Part shown: positions 1 to 10,690 of the stretch, piece after piece
Position numbering within the stretch: position 1 is the stretch's first letter
Layout of the letters: every line of letters starts with the position of its first letter
From: Saprospiraceae bacterium
GTDB taxonomy: Bacteria > Bacteroidota > Bacteroidia > Chitinophagales > Saprospiraceae
NCBI GenBank assembly: GCA_016722285.1
Contig: JADKGI010000009.1
Span: 158,459 to 222,458, forward strand
DNA: 64,000 bases
Reading direction: 5' to 3'
Position numbers and translations under genes: made by a program
Notes under the pieces: generated by a model
What the model was told of the DNA's origin: nothing
What the model saw: only the letters and a program-made list of their open reading frames with translations
The model's database searches: none

Positions 1-39
1 TGCATAATCCTTGGTTCACATTTCTATAATTTTAAAATA

Positions 40-1790
40 ATGAAGTCAATTTCACACCCAAAGTACAGAATGCTCAGGTTGAGGAATCTATGCTTTTTGT
101 TCAATTTGTTTATTGTATCAAATCTGGCCATAGGATCAAGTCATAGAGAAGCACCACTCATAGCCAGTGATCCATTGGCTGACAACACGGATCTCTATGC
201 ATTCAGATCGCCTGATAACCCAAACACAATCACCATCATAGCGAATTACATCCCTGGTGAGTTGCCCTATGGAGGACCAAATTACTACAGTTTTGGTGAA
301 AACATTAGATATGAAATTCACATAGACAATGATGCATCAAAGCCGGGAGATGAGATCGTTTATAGATTTACTTTCAACAAGGTCAATGAAGACCCAACCA
401 CTTTTTTTAATATCAGGCTTGGAAAACAAAACCTGAAAACAACTTATAAACTTGAAAGGAGTATAGATAGAGGAGTTTCATTTCAAACCATAGTAACTAA
501 TGGTATTGTTCCTCCTCCAAACATAGGAACGCGATCCATAGAATCAGGTGTAGGTTTGAATACAACCTATTCGACTTTTTTTAAAGCTGCGATTACTACT
601 TCTTCAACAGGGGAAAAGGTATTTGCAGGTCCGGTAGATGATCCTTTTTATGTTGACCTGGGTGGAATTTTGATTTGGGTAATGCACCTCGTCAGGGCGG
701 GGAAAAGCCAAGAGATGGCTTATCGAAATACAATGTTCACACCATTGCCATACAAGTACCTATCTCCACGCTACTCAAAGCGGGAACAACGACCGTACCT
801 ACTTCAATTTTGGATGGAAATTATGTCATAGGAGTTTGGGCATCCGCAAGCAGACAAGCTATCAAAACACTTACTAATGGAGCAACTCCCAATCATTCCG
901 GCGACTGGGTTCAGGTTTCGAGACTGGGTATGCCGCTAACAAATGAAGCTGTAATAGCTGTGGGTGATAAAGACTACTGGAACCGGTTAACCCCGTACGA
1001 TGAGTTAACTGAAACGACACTTGATAATTATTTCTTTAATCCTGAATTGGGTTTGTACATGGATGATGATTTGTTTGGGGGAGCTGTACCGGCGTTTTCC
1101 CCACTTCGCATTCAACAGAAATCTCTTGGATCATTTGATTTTACAAATGGAGCGGATGGACTATATGGTTTGAAAGGTAATGCTGCTTTAGCGGGCACGG
1201 CCCTTGATGACGCTGTTTTTGGGACCTTACTTTTGCCCGGTCCCGGAAAACCCAGATCTGTGGATCTATGGCCTGCCTTTCACACTGGTGTGCCAAATGT
1301 GATTCCTTACCAATTGGCTACCGGCAAAGGTGGCAATCCTCTTGCAGCAGGAAAGCCTTTTGTCAACAACTTCCTTCCTAATGGTGGAGATATGCTGAGA
1401 CTAAATATGGCGGTGCCACCAACACCGAGAGACGATCCGAATTTTAGTCCTTTGGGTTTGATCCAGGCAGCGGCCATAGGATTGACAGTCGCACCCTTCA
1501 ATTCTACAAAGAATCTGGAATTCATTCCTAATATGGATGGTTTTCCTAATGGAAGGAGACTTGAAGATGATGTTACCAGAATTGAATTACAGGCAGTAGC
1601 CGGAGTAGTACTTGCAGCTGTAGGTCTTTGGTATGATGATTATAATCCCGGCACATCTGCAAGTCCTGTTACTCCAAAGCTATTAAATGTGCTCACATTT
1701 ACAACCGGGGTTGATAAAAACGATAAACCGTTTCAAAAAACATTCCCATATATGGCTATGCCGTGGGGTGGGACTGAAATAAGACAATAA
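40..1790 (+). CDS. DUF4331 exported protein, copy 1 (one frameshift)
   Basis: This is an exported protein of about 583 residues and unknown biochemical role. The start at 40 gives a hydrophobic signal segment (residues ~12-32), followed at once by the family hallmark SSHREAPLIASDPLADNTDL. The rest matches the DUF4331 pattern and is closely similar to the next gene. The reading frame changes at the T-run 668-671: adding one T restores a GGIFDLGNAPRQGG-type sequence that aligns with GGIFDLGDSPRQNG in copy 2. The second part reads to 1790 and ends shortly after AMPWGG, so this copy lacks the CHRD domains and sorting tail of its neighbour. Only 22 bp separate it from copy 2, which suggests one transcript. 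The frameshift is probably a sequencing error. Family membership is secure; function is unknown. Confidence 0.8.
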
Positions 1791-1812
1791 ATAACATTAA
1801 AATATAAATATT

Positions 1813-4800
1813 ATGAAACATAAAAATATAATTCATTTACTTATTCTGGCTTCTTTACTGATCCTAAGCAATCATTTATTAGCTTCAAGCCATAGAGAGG
1901 CACCTTTGATTTCAAGTGATCCTTTGGCTGACAATGTCGATGTATATGCATTCAGAAGCCCGGACAATCCTGATATGGTCACCTTGATTGCTACCTATGT
2001 ACCTATGCAATTACCACAAGGTGGTCCCAATTATTATACTTTTGGTAAAAATATAAGATATGAGGTACACGTGGATAATGATGCATCTAAGCCCGGGGAT
2101 GAGATCACCTACAGATTTACATTCAATGTAACAAATGAAGATCCGACCACTTTCTTTAATATTAGACTTGGCAAACAAAATCAAAAGACTACCTATAAAC
2201 TTGAGCGAAGCATCAATAGAGGAGTTTCTTTCCAAACAATCATAGCAAATGGAATCGCACCTCCCAATAATATTGGTGACAGATCCATATCCGGAGGAGC
2301 TGGTTTAAATACCACTTATGCTGCTTTATTTCAAGGGGCAATCACTGCGGCATCCACTGGCGAAAAAGTATTTGCAGGACCAACAGATGATCCGTTCTTT
2401 GTGGATCTGGGAGGCATTTTTGACTTAGGCGATTCACCTAGACAAAACGGCAGTTCAGTGGATGGTCTGGCTTGCTACAATGTAAGTGCCATCGCTATAC
2501 AGGTGCCGATCAGTACATTGCGCAAAGCAAGTGCTCCGACTGTTCCGACATCCATACTTGACCCGGATTATGTCATTGGTGTTTGGGCTTCAGCAAGCCG
2601 TCAGGCAGTTACCACACTCAGTAAAACAAGCGAACCAACCTATTCTGGTAACTGGATACAGGTATCGAGATTAGGTATGCCACTGACCAATGAAGCGGTT
2701 ATTCCTATTGGGGTTAAAGATTACTGGAATAGTATTACACCATATGATGAAATGGCAGACACAACACTTGATCAATACTTTTTCAATCCCGAATTGGCAT
2801 TATACATGGATGATGATTTTTTTGGCGGTGCAGTGTCTGCTTTCAGGCCACTTCGTATCCAGAAAAATCGCTTGGTTCATTTGATTTTACAAATGGGGCC
2901 AATGGTTTATACGGTTTGAAAGGAAATGCAGCTCTGGCAGGTTCGGCATTAGATGATGCTGTATTTGGAACGCTTTTACTGCCCGGGCCTGGCAAACCCA
3001 GATCAGTTGATTTATGGCCTGCTTTCCATACAGGGGTACCCAATGTGATTCCTTATCAGTTAGCCACCGGTAAAGGGGGTAATCCGTTGGCTGCCGGAAA
3101 ACCATTTGTCAATAACTTTCTTCCTAACGGTGGTGACATGTTAAGGCTCAATATGGCAGTACCGCCAACACAAAGGAATGATCCTAATTTTAGTTCATTG
3201 GGATTGATACAGGCTGCTGCCATTCGGGCTGACTGTTGCACCGTTCAACACTACAAAAAATCTGGAATTTATACCTAATATGGATGGATTTCCGAATGGC
3301 CGAAGATTAGAAGATGATGTTACCAGAATAGAATTACAGGCAGTAGCCGGAGTAGTACTGGCAGCAATAGGACTTTGGTATGATGATTATAATCCTGCTA
3401 CATCTGCTAGCCCTGTGACAAAGCAATTATTGAATGTTTTGACATATTCTACAGGTGTAGAAAAAAATGATAAAGCATTCAGTACAGCTTTTCCTTATCT
3501 CGCTATGCCTCATAGTGGTACTGGTGCCTGTAGTGGACAACCCATTGTAAAACAGCCTAATGTAGCCATTTTTGATCCTAAGTTTTGTGGCAGAATATTC
3601 TTATTTCAGCCAGAATGAATGGAGGCAATGAAGTGCCATGTAGAACTACTGATGCAATAGGTGTTACCACTGTTACTTTTAATGATACATATTCTGAAGC
3701 CACAGTAAATATGACTGTAGCCAATTTTCTTCATTGGCTTTCAGGGTGTTCACATACACTCAGGTAAAGCAGGGGTAAATGGACCGGTAAAATTTGATCT
3801 AACCAGTTAATATAAACAAGGAAGGATTACCAGTACTTTTGCAGTCACTAAGGATGATGTAGCCGCATTTATAGATGGCGATTTCTATATAAATGTGCAC
3901 ACAACAAATATCCCTGCTGGTGAATTGAGGGGCCAATTATCGCTGGAGGCTGCTGAATCATTTGGTGCTGAACTTAATGGTACGAATGAAGTTCCAGCTG
4001 TAAATACAACTGGTAAAGGGCTTGCAAGCGTGATATATACAGCCAATACCAACATTTTGGAAATAAATCTACTTGCCACAAAACTCACAGGCCCAATCAC
4101 AGGAATACATTTTCACAAAGGGGCTCCCGGTGTATCGGGTGCTGTCATTGAAGATTTAAAACCATTTCTTATCGGAAATACGATAATGGTAAAATTTAAT
4201 CCAGGTGCTTACATTCAAGACCTGAGAGCCGGAAATATATATATTAATATACATACAGATGCATTTCCGGGAGGAGAAATAAGAGGTCAAGTATCCGGTA
4301 TAAAAGGTCTCCATTTTGATGCATGGATGACATATGATCAGGAAGTACCACGAGTAGATAATAATACACTTGCACTTTCCATGGGATTTGTGACTTCAAC
4401 TCTGGACAGACTCAGCTATCGTATTTTAATAGACAATCCGGTATCAACGATAACTGCTGCACACATACATAAAGGAAACTTAGGTGTTGCCGGAGGAGTA
4501 GTAGTTGACCTTTCAAAAGGAATAAGTGGTCATAGCATATCCGGTGATTCTGTTGTGGTAACAAAAGATTTATTGAGTGATTTCTTGTCTGGCAGCTTAT
4601 ATTTTAATGTTCATTCACCAACATATCCTGCTGGAGAGGTACGAGGACAAATATACAGGATTGCAAGAGATGGATATTCCTATGATCTATGCCCGCAACA
4701 ACAAACGCCACCTGTCACAAATGCCGGAAATGCAAGTGGTTCAGGAATGTTTGCATTTAACCGGGATTATGACGAAGCTCATATGATGGTCGTAGCCAGT

Positions 4801-5322
4801 GAATTAAGCACACCATTCCAAAGTGCCCATATTCACAATGGGCCTATCGGTTCTTCAGGGCCTGTGGTATTTGATTTTGGAGATAAATGGTTAAAAAATG
4901 GCGCGTTTTTCTATTATACGGATGCATTTACAGCATCACTTGCCAATCAAATTCAATCCGGCACATCGTATGTAAATGTTCATACAACAAAAAATCCAAA
5001 CGGAGAAATAAGAGGTCAAATTACAAAGAAACCTGAATGTGCATTTCAAAGTGCTGTGGTGGAAGTAGGGAATGAGACTTTTATGATCGATGTTTTTCCC
5101 AATCCTGTATCCAATATGATCAAAATCAAGTATGAGGGAAGCAGGGCCTTGTATCAAAACAGTATTGTCCAGATCAGGGATATTTCCGGTAAACTGATGG
5201 TATCAAAAATAATATCAGATCCTGAATTGACAATAGATATGACAACATTTGCGTCAGGCGTTTACTTCATACAAGCTGGAAATGAAGTATATAGAAAATC
5301 TATGAAAGTAATTAAAATCTAG
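1813..5322 (+). CDS. DUF4331 - four CHRD domains - T9SS tail, exported protein (several frame lesions)
   Basis: Reconstructed, this is a protein of about 1170 residues: signal peptide, DUF4331 domain (to about 3540), four CHRD domains, and a type IX secretion sorting domain. Each CHRD unit shows a HIHxGxxGxxG core and ends in GE(L/I/V)RGQ; these endings lie near 3920, 4280, 4640 and 5010. The tail has VFPNPVSN and ends SMKVIKI, so the product is likely secreted or surface-anchored by T9SS. Frame lesions: an A-run lacking one base (2863-2867), an inserted C at 3225, a T-run lacking one base (3604-3606), a G-run with one extra base (3744-3746), and an in-frame TAA at 3808. Repairing these gives continuous homology to copy 1 and then to CHRD repeats. 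CHRD is named after chordin; its role in bacteria is not established. The gene could be a true pseudogene, but the homopolymer pattern favours sequence error. Confidence 0.72.
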
Positions 5323-5370
5323 TCAGTATTGAGGTTCTGGAGTCCCTTTAATTAATTAGTTATTATTACA

Positions 5371-5408
5371 AAGAGGCTGTCTGGTAAAGCAGGCAGTCTC
5401 TTATTTTA
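5371..5408 (+). terminator. intrinsic terminator after the DUF4331/CHRD gene
   Basis: A 13-bp imperfect stem (AAGAGGCTGTCTG with CAGGCAGTCTCTT, loop GTAAAG) at 5371-5402 is followed by ATTTTATA. It lies about 50 bp after the CHRD gene stop codon. Confidence 0.7.
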
Positions 5409-5493
5409 TAAATATTTAAATCCAATTATTCAATCATCCACGTATATGAATATAACGAATGAGTTATTGTTAATTTTTTGACCATTTAAATTA

Positions 5494-7728
5494 TTGAATC
5501 CTTTGAAAAACTTATACTTCCTTTTATTACTTATGATAAGTACGCTTTCTACAGCTCAATCTGTAACGGGCATACTAAGAGATAAAGATGGAAATGCCAT
5601 AGAATATGCCAATATTATCGTGCTAAAATATAATCTGCATACCCATAGCGATGATAAAGGCAGATATTACTTAACCAATGTACATATCGGAGATTCGATT
5701 CTTATATCCCACTTGTCATATGAATCGAGTAGCATGGTAATCAATTCTGGTAATTTTGAAGGCAACATTATATCAGTATTGGAAGAAAAGAGAATAGGTC
5801 TTGATCAGGTGGTAATAATGCCTGATAATCAAGCACTTAGTACTATATCAAAAATAGATGTTCTTACCAATCCAGTAAATAATTCTCAGGAATTGCTTCG
5901 TCGAGTGCCTGGACTCATTATCGGCCAACATGCAGGTGGAGGCAAAGCAGAACAAATATTTCTTCGCGGATTTGATATTGATCATGGTACTGATATAAAC
6001 ATTTCTATCGATGGACTTCCGGTAAATATGATTTCGCATGCACACGGTCAGGGATATGCTGATTTGCACTTTATTATGCCGGAAATCATTGATCAGATCA
6101 ATTACGGTAAGGGACCTTATGATGCAGACAAGGGTAATCTGGCAACAGCAGGCTATGTATCCTTAAAAACCAAAGATAGACCGGCAAATTCTTTTTTTTC
6201 TTCAGAGTATGGTAGTTTTAATACACGTCGTATTGCCGGGTTATATAATCTTGTTTCGTCCCCATCTGAATCAGCTTATGTAGCTACTGAGTACAATCTC
6301 ACTGATGGCCCATTTACATCTTCTCAGGAATTCAACAGGTTTAATATTTTTGCTAAATATACAAAACGGATGAGTAATAATGATAAACTGTCATTATGGG
6401 GTTCAAGATTCTTCAGTCGTTGGAATGCATCCGGCCAAGTGCCGGAGCGTGCTGTAGCAAACGGATCTATTGGTCGTTTTGGCTCAGTGGATGATACAGA
6501 AGGAGGAAATACTTCGAGAACAAACCTGGTACTTAATTATACAAAGTTTATCAACAATAACCAATTTATCAAAACCAGAGCATTTTTTACGGCCTATGAT
6601 TTTCTGCTTTATTCAAATTTTACTTTCTTTTTAAATGATACTATAAATGGTGACCAGATAAGGCAGAAAGAAAAAAGAAATATTTATGGTTTCGATACGG
6701 AACTTAATTATAAAATAAAAAATATTCATAACTATGATTTGCTTTTCAAAGGTGGAACCGGTCTGCGATATGATGATGTCAATAATGTAGAATTGTCTCA
6801 TACCCTCAATCGTAAAACAACTTTGCAGCGGTTGGCCTTTGGCCAGGTTGATGAAACTAATTTATTTGGTCACGCTGAAGTTACATTGACCTGCGGGAAT
6901 TTGATGCTAAATACTGGTGTCAGAGCTGATTATTTTAAATTCAGTTATGAAAATAATCTGAGTACTCTGTATGTATTGAAACACAACGACAAAACTGTCA
7001 TTAGTCCAAAGATCAATATCCAGTTTACCTTAAACCAGAGTACACAATTGTTTGCAAAATTTGGAAAGGGATTTCATTCTAATGATACAAGAGTTGTAAC
7101 CGAAAATCAGGCACAGCAAATTCTTCCCACTGCATATGGGGTTGATTTTGGTGGAATCTTCAAGCCTTATAAGAGTATGATCATCAACGCAGCTGTTTGG
7201 TATCTGTATTTGGATCAGGAGTTTGTCTATGTGGGTGATGAAGGCATTGTAGAACCTGGTGGTAGAACACGTCGTGCAGGTGTTGACTTTGGGATCCGCT
7301 ACCAGCCGACCCATTGGTTATTTATTTATTCTGATTTGAATATGGCCAATCCCCGAATGGTAGATGAAGCTGAAGGTTCAAATTATATCCCTTTAGCACC
7401 CACACTTACTAATACAGGAGGCTTATCATTTAATCCTGTAAAATCTATTTCAGGTGGATTGAGATACAGATATGTTGCTGATCGTCCAGCCAATATTGAT
7501 AATTCCATCATTGCCAAAGGTTATAAGGTCATTGATTTTAATATCAATTATTCGTTTAGGAAAATCATGGTCGGTTTAGAAATCAATAATGTATTGAATA
7601 CAGATTGGAACGAAACACAATTTGCCACAGAATCGAGCTTAAAAAACGAGAGTAAATCTGTAAATGAAATTCACTTTACACCTGGTGCTCCTTTCTCTGT
7701 AAAGGGGAAATTGACATATAATTTTTAA
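5494..7728 (+). CDS. TonB-dependent outer-membrane receptor
   Basis: This is a 744-residue outer-membrane transporter. A signal peptide ends near STAQ. A carboxypeptidase-regulatory-like domain (~22-105) begins VTGILRDKDGNAIEYAN. The plug domain (~115-225) contains ELLRRVPG and LRGFDIDHGTDINISIDG. The remainder reads as a beta-barrel ending in the aromatic LTYNF expected of outer-membrane proteins. The plug carries a His-rich stretch, NMISHAHGQGYADLHF, which may be substrate- or metal-related (inference). The start is TTG at 5494; no upstream ATG is in frame and this start gives a full signal peptide. The gene follows the DUF4331 pair in the same direction but after a terminator, so it probably has its own promoter. 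There is no SusD partner. The substrate is not deducible from the sequence. Confidence 0.9.
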   Translation: MNPLKNLYFLLLLMISTLSTAQSVTGILRDKDGNAIEYANIIVLKYNLHTHSDDKGRYYLTNVHIGDSILISHLSYESSSMVINSGNFEGNIISVLEEKRIGLDQVVIMPDNQALSTISKIDVLTNPVNNSQELLRRVPGLIIGQHAGGGKAEQIFLRGFDIDHGTDINISIDGLPVNMISHAHGQGYADLHFIMPEIIDQINYGKGPYDADKGNLATAGYVSLKTKDRPANSFFSSEYGSFNTRRIAGLYNLVSSPSESAYVATEYNLTDGPFTSSQEFNRFNIFAKYTKRMSNNDKLSLWGSRFFSRWNASGQVPERAVANGSIGRFGSVDDTEGGNTSRTNLVLNYTKFINNNQFIKTRAFFTAYDFLLYSNFTFFLNDTINGDQIRQKEKRNIYGFDTELNYKIKNIHNYDLLFKGGTGLRYDDVNNVELSHTLNRKTTLQRLAFGQVDETNLFGHAEVTLTCGNLMLNTGVRADYFKFSYENNLSTLYVLKHNDKTVISPKINIQFTLNQSTQLFAKFGKGFHSNDTRVVTENQAQQILPTAYGVDFGGIFKPYKSMIINAAVWYLYLDQEFVYVGDEGIVEPGGRTRRAGVDFGIRYQPTHWLFIYSDLNMANPRMVDEAEGSNYIPLAPTLTNTGGLSFNPVKSISGGLRYRYVADRPANIDNSIIAKGYKVIDFNINYSFRKIMVGLEINNVLNTDWNETQFATESSLKNESKSVNEIHFTPGAPFSVKGKLTYNF

Positions 7729-7749
7729 TTTATTGTCGAAATCAGGTCG

Positions 7750-8337
7750 TCATTTCTGTTTGAAATAGGAATATAATTCATCCTGCTGCGGCCTGTCATC
7801 AGGTATTTTCCTAAGTGGCTCGCATGGCTTCAGAGTTTCCATACATTCACCAGGTAGCCGTTGATATAACCTGGTGCCTTCGGACTTCCATTTTATCATT
7901 TCATCGGATACTTCTTTAATGATTGTGGCCGGATTGCCTACAATCAATGACCTTCGGGGAAATTTTTCTGCTGCTTTTATAAAAGTCAATGCACCCAAAA
8001 TACATTCTTCACCGATTTCCACTTCATCCATGACCACACTGTTCATACCAATAAGGCTATTTCTACCTATTATAGCGCCATGTATGATCGCTCCATGTCC
8101 TATATGGGCAGCTGCATGCAATATTACTTTTTTACCTGGAAACATATGAATGGTACAGTTTTCCTGTACGTTGCATCCATCTTCAATGATGATTTCACCC
8201 CAGTCTCCTCTTATTGCAGCACCCGGACCAATATACACATTCTTACCTATTATTACATTGCCTGTAACCGTAGCCTGAGGATGAACAAATGACGACTCAT
8301 TAATGACGGGTATGTATCCATTAAAAGAATAAATCAT
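7750..8337 (-). CDS. gamma-carbonic anhydrase-like hexapeptide-repeat protein (PaaY/CaiE type)
   Basis: This 195-residue left-handed beta-helix protein is built of hexapeptide repeats from about residue 15 to 125 (VTGNVIIGKNVYIGPGAAI and similar). The three histidines expected to bind the metal in the gamma-carbonic anhydrase fold are present: H64 in CTIH, H81 in HIGHG and H86 in IIHG. The C-terminal helix with GTRLYQRLPGEC is typical of the PaaY/CaiE branch, some members of which hydrolyse acyl-CoA thioesters and some of which show carbonic anhydrase activity. No phenylacetate or carnitine genes are nearby, so a specific pathway cannot be given. Its ATG overlaps the end of the upstream YkgJ-type gene by 4 bp, so the two are probably translationally coupled. 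It converges with the TonB receptor, with 21 bp between the stops. Confidence 0.88.
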   Translation of the reverse strand: MIYSFNGYIPVINESSFVHPQATVTGNVIIGKNVYIGPGAAIRGDWGEIIIEDGCNVQENCTIHMFPGKKVILHAAAHIGHGAIIHGAIIGRNSLIGMNSVVMDEVEIGEECILGALTFIKAAEKFPRRSLIVGNPATIIKEVSDEMIKWKSEGTRLYQRLPGECMETLKPCEPLRKIPDDRPQQDELYSYFKQK

Positions 8338-8834
8338 GAAGTCAAAGGTAGTGCTTTTTTAAGTTCACGCAATATTTTTAAAGCAGCAGGACATATTAGT
8401 GTATTTGCAAGGTTGAGAGATTTCCTTTTTGCATATCCTTTTTCATTGGTATGCGGGTATCTTCGACATGCTTCTGGCCTGACTTCATAGATAGTACAGG
8501 CATTCTGATTGTTGAGAAATGTACAAGGAACATTTTTTAAGATCATTTCTCCATTGAAATCTACAATTACAAATGTTTTTATAAAATTTTTAGCTGAGAT
8601 ACCAAGATAGCGGGATATTCTGAACACATCTTCCTGTATTACCAACGGAGGTGTGGTTTTACAGCAATTAGCACATGTCAAACAATCTGTTTCGCTGAAA
8701 ACTCTATGGTGTATATCTGAAATTAGAGGGAGAATGTTTTCTTCTTTTTGTGTGCTGATCTGCTTTAAAAATAGCTCATTACTTTTTTTGTCAATCACAG
8801 CTTCAGCCAGAAGATCTGAAAATAATGGATCCAT
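8334..8834 (-). CDS. YkgJ-family cysteine-cluster protein
   Basis: This is a 166-residue cytoplasmic protein of the YkgJ / putative zinc- or iron-chelating family. The cluster motif is complete: C51-x2-C54-x2-C57-C58 (CLTCANCC), then C104 in PCTFL, C113 in CTIYEVRP and C123 in CRRYP. This layout is thought to bind a metal or an Fe-S cluster, but no activity has been established for most members. It is the middle gene of a tight three-gene unit: its ATG lies 1 bp after the stop of the upstream exported protein and its end overlaps the hexapeptide gene by 4 bp. Length is usual for the family. Confidence 0.88.
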   Translation of the reverse strand: MDPLFSDLLAEAVIDKKSNELFLKQISTQKEENILPLISDIHHRVFSETDCLTCANCCKTTPPLVIQEDVFRISRYLGISAKNFIKTFVIVDFNGEMILKNVPCTFLNNQNACTIYEVRPEACRRYPHTNEKGYAKRKSLNLANTLICPAALKILRELKKALPLTS

Positions 8835-8835
8835 C

Positions 8836-9498
8836 CTATTCGTTCTGGGTTAACATTATCTCGCTGATATTATTGTATTCCTGTTCCGGAATATGTATCC
8901 TTAATATATAATTTCCTTTCGGAAGTTTGTAAGTTGGAATCCATTGAGAAGCTGAAGACGTAGTTCTGTCAATTTTTCTTATTTTTTCTTCAATATTGAC
9001 AATTGTAATAGAGTAGTTTTTGCACAATGGATTATCAATTAGCAATAATTGCTGATCTCCGGCATACGTCGGTATCAGATTTAATCCTGATGTATTCTTT
9101 TCATATTGTAATAAGAGCGATGTTGTTTTAAAAAAACTATAATCGTTGTAGTTTTGTTTCCCGATCTTCTCTGATTCATTTAGAATGCGCCAATAATATT
9201 CTTTATTTTCTTTGAGACTTTTTATTGTAAATAAATGATCATTCAATATAGTATCCATGAACATAATCTCAAAATTTTTAGAGCATGAAATCTGAAGTCG
9301 CTGATTTGACTTGCCTTGGATATTCTGCCAGTTGAGTTGAAGATTTTGGAAATAAACGACCTGATTCTCCTGAGGGTAGATGTATTTTATTTGAGGCAAT
9401 TTTTTGAAAGTATTTGCAACTCCATAATGAGGAAATAATATACTGGTACAGCAGATTATTAAACCTGCAATACAAATTTTATTTTGTTTAAAGTACAC
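8836..9498 (-). CDS. exported hypothetical protein with a fibronectin-III-like segment
   Basis: This 220-residue protein begins with a signal segment (residues ~7-28, ICIAGLIICCTSILFP), so it is exported; CCTS near the end of that segment might act as a lipobox, but the match is poor. Residues ~35-125 resemble a fibronectin type III-like fold: YIYPQENQVVYFQNLQLNW, then NKEYYWRI, which is common in Bacteroidota surface proteins. The C-terminal part, ending LPKGNYILRIHI, may be a second beta-sandwich. I do not recognise a specific family. It is the first gene of the minus-strand trio, with 1 bp between its stop and the next ATG. The ATG at 9498 was chosen because it directly precedes the signal segment. 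Confidence 0.6.
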   Translation of the reverse strand: MYFKQNKICIAGLIICCTSILFPHYGVANTFKKLPQIKYIYPQENQVVYFQNLQLNWQNIQGKSNQRLQISCSKNFEIMFMDTILNDHLFTIKSLKENKEYYWRILNESEKIGKQNYNDYSFFKTTSLLLQYEKNTSGLNLIPTYAGDQQLLLIDNPLCKNYSITIVNIEEKIRKIDRTTSSASQWIPTYKLPKGNYILRIHIPEQEYNNISEIMLTQNE

Positions 9499-9709
9499 TT
9501 AGACTGCGGCATTAATTACTCATCATAAAGATAGATAAAGTAATTTAATATTCAAATATAGGACAAAATATTATTTAATTATGTCACATGTCTGTCTTTA
9601 ACCTAATTGAGCTGAGAAAGCATTTGAATTTTTAAGTTTCATTTCTATGTGTGATAATCTGACAGACACATTAATTTTATTTTTGGATAATTCAAATTAG
9701 TGCATTAAT

Positions 9710-10684
9710 CCCCAAATTAGGGTAAGCAACAAAACTTTATATTAGAGTTACCATTGAATTTTCAATAAATTCAGGACTTGTTTTATCCAGTTAGATTAGC
9801 GTAAATGATTTTTCTGAATCGAAAAATGAATACATTCCATCATAATAAGAACTGTCAGTTTCGGCTAACCACTTCAGAGTATGTTTTTCAGCTTAGTTGG
9901 AGTAGTTTTAAATCTCGATGAATCTATTTTTTTTCTTTGCTGAATGTATTTTCAAAATTGCGTTAATTCCTGATTAGCCGTAAACTGTAAAAGCCATATA
10001 AAAGCAACTTTCTATCAGTCCTGTCCTGTTTAGCCAAACTCTGCGATTGGATTTTTTATCATAAAACATGGCACATATCAAACAAATCATAAAAGGTACT
10101 GTGTACAATCCATCCACCACAGAAATATTGTTGAATGCAACTCGCTGATATGAAAAAGAAAGCAAAATCCGGGTACCATAATTAATGAAACAATCCAAAA
10201 TAGGGTAGGTGACCAGACCAAGTGCGAATTAGCATACCCAATCTACATAAGTTGCATCCGGAGAATCATATTTATTACGCGTATATCTATTATATATCAA
10301 TAACACAGAGAGTGCCATAAAAATAATACAAATAGCTCCTTTATAATACGAAATACCTCCAATAAATAAAATGGTCATTCCAATTCCACCAGATAACAGC
10401 CCTCAACGTATGATTCCAAACTACTTATGATAAGGCAGCTGATATATTGTATGAACAAGCCAGGCCAATACAAAGGATAAAATCAAGAGATTAAAGGCAG
10501 AATGAGCCGGACCTATGTGAAAGGAAAGCCCATCAATCGGAGACATAAAAATATTTGAAAGGACATCCAGATCCGGTATTGTTCCGGCAATAGCACCCCA
10601 AACCATTGCTCTGTTACCTATTTTTTTGCCCAGACATGCTTCTGCTACCGCCGCACCAAGTACTATCTGGGTGATAGAATCCAT
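9710..10684 (-). pseudogene. decayed membrane-bound metal-dependent hydrolase (DUF457/YdjM-like)
   Basis: The N-terminal 87 codons (10684-10421) read MDSITQIVLGAAVAEACLG and then TIPDLDVLS, the start of the membrane-bound metal-dependent hydrolase family (about 330 residues). The rest can be followed in pieces. Around 10300-10205 it reads IYNRYTRNKYDSPDATYVDW, then a TAA near 10230. Next comes FALGLVTYPILDCFINYG, RVAFNNISVVD, LYTVPF and MFYDKKSNRR down to a stop near 9974. After a frame change, KTTPTKLKNIL and WLAETDSSYYDGMYSFFD are visible near 9890-9800. There are at least two in-frame stops and two frame changes in non-homopolymer sequence. The full span fits the family length, so this is an old, decayed gene rather than an artefact. 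It lies 6 bp downstream of rnc. Confidence 0.75.
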
Positions 10685-10690
10685 GCATTA

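Noticed and set aside
7750..8337. Assignment as phenylacetate-pathway PaaY or carnitine CaiE
   Set aside because: Sequence type fits, but no pathway genes are in the window, so only the fold and family are claimed.
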